DNA of 64,000 nucleotides. Source: Macquaria australasica. Lineage: Eukaryota > Chordata > Actinopteri > Centrarchiformes > Percichthyidae. Location of the stretch: positions 434,001 through 498,000 of the forward strand of contig SEMN01000262.1 of the NCBI GenBank assembly GCA_005408345.1. The letters run 5' to 3'. The translations under genes and the position numbers were made by a program. Shown here piece by piece: positions 56,564-64,000 of the stretch (the first letter of the stretch is position 1; every line of letters starts with the position of its first letter). Below the pieces are notes generated by a model. It worked only from the letters and a program-made list of their open reading frames with translations, was not told the origin of the DNA and searched no databases.

Positions 56564-59500
56564 ATCAAACCAAATTAGGTCAGCTCAATGTCTGACCTAT
56601 TTCATGTGATTCCTACCACAGTTTATGAAAGCTATACGTAATGCATTGTTGCATGCCATCCAACACAATGTTACTACAGAAAAGTGACAAATCATGTTAC
56701 CATCACTGTTCTTAATAGCAATGAGTTAATTAGCTTAGTATTACCCCAAGAAAGTATTTAGTTACAGTACTCATTACAGTACATTACTTTTGTGTTACAC
56801 CCTTCATCAGGCTATAATATAAATATAGTAAATGTAAGCACACATTACTTGCAGGAATAATGTCAACAATGATCGCTCAAACATCTTCATTTCATTTAAT
56901 TTTACAACATTTCAAAGATTATGCGCAAACGTTTGAAGTTGAATTCACCATTGTTGCCTTCTTTGTCTGGACTGGTAATTGCGTATTACAAGAGGGAACT
57001 TGTATGAGTATTATGCCCATGAAGACGTTAAAGAAGAAAATGAATGTAATGCATGTAACAACCAATGTTTTGAGGTAGATATCAACTGGTAGACAGCAAC
57101 AATTGCAAAAGTACACTAGATAGCGTTTAATTACAAGCTCAAAATATTAAAACAAAGAAAAATATTAAAGCATTTTAAGTGGACAACACAGAGATAAACA
57201 TGTTTAATTTATGTAAAAGTCCATATAAAATGACTTCAGGGTTTTAATCTGTTTTTTCTGTTAGTATGAACAACGGCAACAATGTGTCAGACAGCTTCAT
57301 TTCTGTGGAAGCTGATGCATAAACAAGAAAAAGTTCTCTTTCATAACTAACTGACGTACAGTATCAGACATTTCTCAGGGTATTTAAAATAAATACAAAC
57401 AAGTAAAAACTTTGGAGGTTCAGTTTTGCTCCAAGGTGTGTTTTAAGAGAAACGATGTACACCATGATGAACACATTGTTTTGTTTTTTGTCATCTGATG
57501 ACACATTAATCTGAAGTCATTTCATGTGTGTAAGTTGTAATTTGTCATGCCTGTCTGCAGTCATTTTAGAATAAACAGACGTATTTACAGAAAGGTTAGA
57601 AAAGGTTAGAAAGGACATGTTAACTTGCTTTTACACAAGGTCAAAGGCAAAAGCTATGCCCACACAAATCAGTTTTATATGCAGTGTCTCTTTAAACTAT
57701 CTGTGTTAATAGTTTGTCAAACAAACTTAACAACTGTCAATTAAGCACTGGTTCCAAGAAGCTCTCCGCAGAAGTTTTTCACAAACATCTTCAAATAAGA
57801 AAACGGCAACATTTTTGAAAAGGAACAGGAAAAAAACAAAACAGTAACAGAGCAATTTGTAATTCAGCTTGAAATAATAACTCATACATCTTTTTCTCTT
57901 AAGTGAATAAACTGTAGTGTTGTTAAAATCCAGATTTTGAGATAGAACATATCTAATTTTAGAGCATTAACTCATTAGGGCCAGTGGAAACTAATGTTTA
58001 GAAGAAGGCACCATGGCTTGTGGTCTTTTGTTGTTGCGTCTCCTTTCATTATATGCTCTCTAAGAGACCCTCGATTTGAAATGAGACATATGCACGTTGA
58101 GAGAGTGGAAAAAAGCTCTGACGTCAATGATGTACGACATGTGCTAAAAGTAAAAAATCTCTTAGCAGTAACCTGGTAACAAGCATCACACACCGGAGAG
58201 CAGAGCCATAATAAAACAATGAGATGTAATACATGATGGGTTTAAAATGCACAGAAAACCAGTACTTGATAATGGAGTTAAGCCATTCAGTAATTCAAAG
58301 GAAAACTGTTGTAGAGCCCTACAAGACAAAATCCCATATAAAGAGCAGGGATACTGCTGATTTTGGCTAGTTTGATTCCAATAATCAAACTACATTATCA
58401 CAGTTTGAAAATCAAAGGCCATCACCCTGCCATCAGATAACAATTACTGCGTATCTGTTCAATAGCAGAGGATGCATTTTACAGAAGAGAATGTGATATA
58501 TTCGTGTGGACATTACCACAACTGTTTCATTACACTCAGAAAACTACAAAAGAGGACTGGTGACCCTTTTTCACTAAAAGCCCAGAGGAAAAGGAGTCCT
58601 TGTCCTATAAAAAGGGGCACTTTGAAACCCAGCATGTTGCTCGCTACAGAACCATTAATACTGCTTCACTCACTGTGGCAAGAGAAGACTTTTCAGACAA
58701 CTCTCACCAGACCACTCCATAGAGAGATATTAATGTTAAGATGCGATGCCGTATGCCAAGAGGAGAGTAATAACAAATTAAATGAACGGGAGAGTTTACA
58801 CTACCACGTTCCTAACCCGTAATAAAGTATTACCACATCATATACAGAACGTATAAAAATCAGAGGACCACTGCGAATTTTTCCAATTAATTTATACATG
58901 CAAGCATTTGAAACATCCATTAAACAACAAAAAACTTGTAGTATTGTTTTAGGTTTAATCTTGTAATTTAGTATCTCTCTACTCTGCAAATAAGACTCAC
59001 AGGGAAACCACATACTACAACTGTAAGTTACATTATCAGATGCATTCCTGTGGCTAACAAAGACAAACCTTCTCTTTATTTTCACTATAACATTTGTGAG
59101 TTATTTATTTTTAACTTGTCCTACTGCACTAGTCTGAAAATAGATGCTGGTGATGTACAGTATGTAACAGCCAGTGTGTTTGTTTTGACTAGCAACAAGT
59201 TAACTCTAGAGCCGACCTGGCCTGAAACACGGGGCCAAAGGTTGAATGCCAAGTATACAAAACACTCCTGTGCACAAGGGAAATAGGAAGTAGCTCATCT
59301 TCACAACACGGTGTGTTTATATGAGCCTCAAATGAAGAGGCGGTAATTAGATTTCAGAAACACAAATTAATGGCTTCCCATGCTGTTACTTTACCATCCT
59401 CTCCAGAGACAACAGATTGACTGACAGACATATATTTATGTGGCAACATACTAAGTTAAGAAGAAACCTCTTCCTAATAACAAAGCAGTATCACAGAGTA

Positions 59501-62068
59501 TGAATCCATTCATTTAAAACAAGTTTCCATAACAGTAATCATTATTAAGGTAATACCATTAAGATAATCTACAATACGGTGTGTGACCTACAGTAAAATA
59601 AAAAATATAGAAAATAATTTTAATATCACTCCAATAAATCACAGGAGACCAAAACTGCACATACTTTTTTTTTCGGTAATATTAAAAATGGGCTGGCAGA
59701 AAATTTCACATATATTGAAAAGCCCTGAAAAATCAACATCAACCCAATAAGTCTATGTCAACAGCAATGACATTTGATTTAGCTTAAAAGGGATTTCTCA
59801 TCATTGCTGCTGTGAGCTCTATGGTGAAATACCAAAAAGGACAATAGTAATATCATGATGGCAGAGTGGGGAGAAATACTGAAGTAGAAAGATATATTAT
59901 TATATATTTTGGTTAAGTGATGAACTCACTGAACCTATGTATTTAATTAATGAACACTTCTGAATTAGCTATATTTGTTAGAGAACAGACCAGCTTTTTG
60001 TTTGATTTGCCACTTTTCATCTCATTTAAAGTCCAAATTTAGTAAAAATGAAAGATTTTCAATCTGATATTTGACTGAAATATAAGAACAATCTGCTCTG
60101 AATTCAGATTTCGTTGTTACATCTGGACTGCTGCTCTCCCTCTCTGAACCACTGTAAATAGACCGGCAAATGATAGATAATGATGTAGATAATTATATAC
60201 AATAGATGAGCAATTTGGCCAGTCAGACAATAAGAATAACTAGAATAACTTCCAACTAGGATAATGACTTGTCACAAGTGTAATCTATGGCAGATACCAA
60301 ATGTTTAATTAACTTGCTATTCTACATTTCTAGAAATGGCAGCTCACTAGCTTTTAGACAAAAAGAAGAAATAAAACACTAAGAACACAAGCATGTTTCT
60401 CTGAAGACCTGAAACACTAACCAAAAACTGAAAGAGAAAGAGTCAGTAGGCTAACTCGAAGAAAAAGTTAGAGGGGGGGCTGCTAAACTCAGATGACCTA
60501 CTTCTCTAAACTTCACACATTTTTAAACTGTTATTCTCTTAATATAATGCCAAATAGACTGAGCAGCAGCAGCTGTGTTTAGATTTTGCCCATGAACATT
60601 AACACAAAGTAAGGTGGCAGCAACAACAGGTTATGAGTTTGGTCTTTCCAGAGAAAAATGTCTCTGTTACAAAGGAAGTGATCTCTTTATCATTTCTGTC
60701 AACAGTGATGTCACTTTCTTCAGAATAAACAGACAAAGACACATCGGAAAATAGCATTTAGAAGCACACAACAGCTGCAGAGACTAAAAAAAAATAAAAA
60801 TACTAGTGTCTGCGCACATGGAACCAAGACGAAAAGTCTTTAGAAATACATGAAACCGCATTAAGACCACCAACTTTCACTGGTCTCATATATAATTACC
60901 CAAACTACAGCTCAAACCCAACATCTGGACAGAGATATGATAGGAATATTATAGTAATATTATACGGCGCTTAAAATGATAAACTGTGAACTAGTATTGA
61001 TTCAGTAGGAATAATGTGGCAATTTCTATACTGTGTCTATGAACAATACTACTGATTATATCACTCAGAGGACAAACAAACAAAAGCTCCACCGCCCTAC
61101 CTGTCAGTAGGTCCTGACAATAAACCTAACAGGAATACATAGGAAATAGGAAAACGGGCTTATACATGTAAAAGCACTGGTAATGTGTGGCCCTTTAAGA
61201 AGGGAGTGCAACCAACCAGTTTTATCCATCAGCCATCTCAAATGTCAAACGTCTGCTCAACTTATAATCAAGTCACCAAGTTAAACATTTTGTCATTAAT
61301 ATCATTTTGTATTTTCATGTCATCATATTTTTTTTATTCGTTCATGGTACATAGTACATCTGACAACGTTAGATTGTTCTAAAGATGTAGTAGTAAAAAA
61401 ATGGCTTTGTGTGTGCAAAAGTTTACTAAATACAGTGACTTTTTACTGGTTAATTTAAATACTCGAATCAGTTTTGATAAATATCTCCTGCATTACTTAT
61501 ATTCTATAATTATCATACAAAAGACCTATCAATCTATTCATTCATCTGTTTGAAATGATTCATGTTTTTTCCTCATTATGATATGATCAATGAGTTGGAA
61601 AGTTTTACACTAAATATACTAATACTCTATTGCCTTCATAGCTATTCTAGCTATAATATAGCTACTGTAATACTCTCTATTGCATAAGAGAACACAGCAG
61701 TAGTGACAGTTTCTCTGTGTGCCAGCCAGAGCCTCATTTGACCGTCCTGTTATGTTTTTGTTTCACAATTATAAATACACACTCGGGACAATCTGCCTCT
61801 GCTACTCAGAGTGGTCTCGGCAGTGTGCTTTGATATTCAAGGGTTTGTGCTTACTGTAAAAACAAACACAAACAATCTGCGCGCCACAATATACTCAACA
61901 GACTTCAGAGTTGAAAGAGTTCCGATCTACTAAATATTTGCATGGCTGAAGCTCATTTCTCACAGGAATATTTGATCAGGAAATCTGCTGATGGAGAATC
62001 AGACGCAGATTTAAAATGCAAATTGTGTTTTTGGTCCTGTAAAGTTGATGTATCACAATGGGAATGCC

Positions 62069-62070
<2 letters not shown>

Positions 62071-62114
<44 letters not shown>
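62071..62114 (+). repeat. CA dinucleotide repeat (22 units)
   Basis: The longest perfect microsatellite in the window; likely polymorphic. Confidence 0.97.
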
Positions 62115-62118
<4 letters not shown>

Positions 62119-64000
62119 CAAACAAATGAAGTGAAAAAGCCATGATTGCACATTCAGAACCACATAACCTGTTAAAAACTTTGTTAACCAGTTAGTTGCA
62201 GTAATTTATATATATTTCTCTGTGGAATATCACCTGCTGATCCCTAACCTGCCCTTTTAGGTGCCAACATGGAAATAAGAACTGTTTGAAGTTAAAATGA
62301 CAGCTTTTTCAATTATACTATATATATCCGTTTTTAAGAAATATGCGTTAAAGTGAGAGCCCTCTTTGAGTAAAATGAAATTCCATTATTCTTTTAGTCT
62401 AATCAAATTAAGAATCTGATTTATTGAGTGAAGGTTTTGGACAGTTCTCTGTTCATTTTTTTTTTTCTCATGCTCTTTCATCTTTCTTCCCACCCGTTCC
62501 CCAGCCTCCATTTCCAGTGAGCCACCAGCAGGAGGATAATTGATCAATCATGCTAATTGAAGAGTCTGGACAGCTAGCCCACCATAGCAGATGTGCCAAT
62601 TTGCATTCATTAAGATCGAAATGAGTCTTAATCACTGCTCAGCTTTTGATTGACAACATAAACATCCCCTGTCTAAAACTCCTGGTGCCCATTCAGCCCA
62701 AAGCAGAGTAAGGGATTCGTCCCATAACTGGTAATAAAAGGTATTTTCGTTTGAGCTGTACATTGCTGAAAATGCATGGCAGCTTACTGCATTGATTGTC
62801 TTCAGTTGTGATGTTTGTGTACACAGCTTTTGTCACTGTAAAATCTGCAAATGGCAGTCGTGAAATTCACAAACAAAATAGGAAAAGAAAAAAAGGTTTG
62901 ATTCAGATGAAAACAAGGCTTGACATTCAGTAATGGTCAAAATTTAAATATCTTATTGAATGTTTAATAAAGGTCTGTTTACAACAACAGCTGAAATAAA
63001 ACCTAATGGAAATGACCCGATAATTTTATGCTCATTTCCTCTCACTGTAGTGGTCTTGTGAGAGGGGGCGTTCCTTCATAAATAGAGAAGGAATTGTCTG
63101 TTTTTCCCAAGTCACGTTAACAATGGCCACCCCTCTTTATTATGAAGAAGATAAGCAGAATTTCCCTATGAATGATCTTGGGTTGTTTACTCTCACAAAT
63201 CATCTGGGTAAAAGACATTTAATTAAAAAAACAGCAGTGAAAGATCAATGCTTTGCATATGGTGCAGTCCAGTTATTTACAATTACAAGGCAATGGTATT
63301 TGACTAAAATTGCATTCAATTGGGTCAAATTGGGTTAAAGCCTGTTCACAACCCTGATTTTATAAGATTAAGTGTTGACTTAATGTCGATTCCGTGTGCC
63401 TGCAAACCTGATTAATCCTAATCTATACTTTATATACCTTAATTGTATGGAATTGCGAGGACAGATAAATGCCAAATGACGCCTGTGAAGTTACTATCTG
63501 ATTTCAGGGTTTCTCCTGGAGACACAGTGATCTTTCTGTGTGCTGGAGAGCGGTGTGAGGTTATAGCGGAGCATGAGCAAAATCTCATTAGCTCCACTAG
63601 CGGAGAGGGGAGGAAGAGTAAATATTATTAGATTAATCTAATGACTAACGGCAGCATTTTCATTTGTGGTATAAACAGAATTCAATACGAAACACAATGG
63701 AGACAACGCCATAAAACCTTCAGCCATGAATACTCTGCTCGGTTCACAATAACACAACCATATTGAATACCACATTTATTATGCGTGTTCTGCATTACAA
63801 AGGGATAAAGATAGAGAAAATGTGACCCTCAAAATACTATTTTTTTTTACTGAGTGGGAACCAGTTTACCTTCAGGTGAAATTGCAGATTTTGCTGTTTA
63901 TTTACACACCAGGCAAATAAGAGCGCTGTGGTTATTTACTATATGATTTTGTGAAAATAATTTATTATATTTTTACTAGGTAATTAGGAGAAAGGTCTAG

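Larger units (their letters stand above)
50840..64000 (-). other. mef2a: 3' part of a large mef2a intron
   Basis: About 13.2 kb upstream of alpha1 with no recognised exon. I looked for the two MADS/MEF2 exons (GRKKIQITRI; KRKFGLMKKAYELSV and LFQYASTDMDKV) on the minus strand and did not see them, so they should lie beyond 64000. Contents: an 11-G run (51510-51520), a TG-rich stretch, a G-quadruplex candidate (56284-56313) and a CA repeat (62071-62114). Confidence 0.65.

Noticed and set aside
50840..64000. MADS-box exons of mef2a
   Set aside because: Looked for on the minus strand by the conserved residues and not found; they are inferred to lie beyond the window.

Overview
This window is nuclear DNA from a vertebrate, almost certainly a ray-finned fish and probably a percomorph teleost. 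Small exons with GT-AG splice sites are scattered through AT-rich non-coding DNA. The two proteins they encode are vertebrate families. The interspersed repeats resemble families I know from teleost genomes: a retroposon with a GGAT-repeat tail, a hAT-like MITE with CAGTGGTG ends, and a fold-back repeat common in percomorphs. There are no bacterial genes, operons, CRISPR arrays, rRNAs or tRNAs.

Positions 750 to 31057, minus strand: the complete coding region of mctp2 (multiple C2 and transmembrane domain-containing protein 2). I assembled 22 coding exons whose phases all agree. They sum to 3153 nt, or 1050 residues plus a stop. The protein has a 336-residue N-terminal region in one exon, three C2 domains, two C-terminal hydrophobic regions and a short basic tail. 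MCTP proteins are ER-associated membrane proteins thought to act in membrane trafficking or contact sites. Many expected calcium-binding aspartates are changed in this copy.

Positions about 31.1 to 38.2 kb: the gap between the genes. It must hold the 5' untranslated exon(s) and promoter of mctp2 and the 3' UTR of mef2a, neither of which I can fix from sequence alone. It also holds a hAT-like MITE with an 8-bp target-site duplication and a decayed relative.

Positions 38160 to 50839, minus strand: the 3' part of mef2a (myocyte enhancer factor 2A). Present are both mutually exclusive alpha exons, the transactivation-domain exons, the 24-nt beta microexon and the last exon with its nuclear localisation signal. 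The MADS/MEF2 DNA-binding exons are not in the window and must lie beyond 64000. Positions 50840 to 64000 are therefore read as the 3' part of a large mef2a intron.

The two genes lie head to tail with mef2a upstream. Their paralogues MCTP1 and MEF2C are also on one chromosome in mammals, so the pair looks like an old linkage kept after whole-genome duplication. I found no unknown biological system. The best leads are the aspartate-to-asparagine changes in the C2 domains, splice-control features (67-nt intron between alpha exons, a TGCATG after the beta exon, a TG repeat before mctp2 exon 9, a stop codon inside a splice-donor consensus), two strong G-quadruplex candidates, and mobile elements whose target-site duplications are readable. 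Exon limits were read by eye and need cDNA confirmation.
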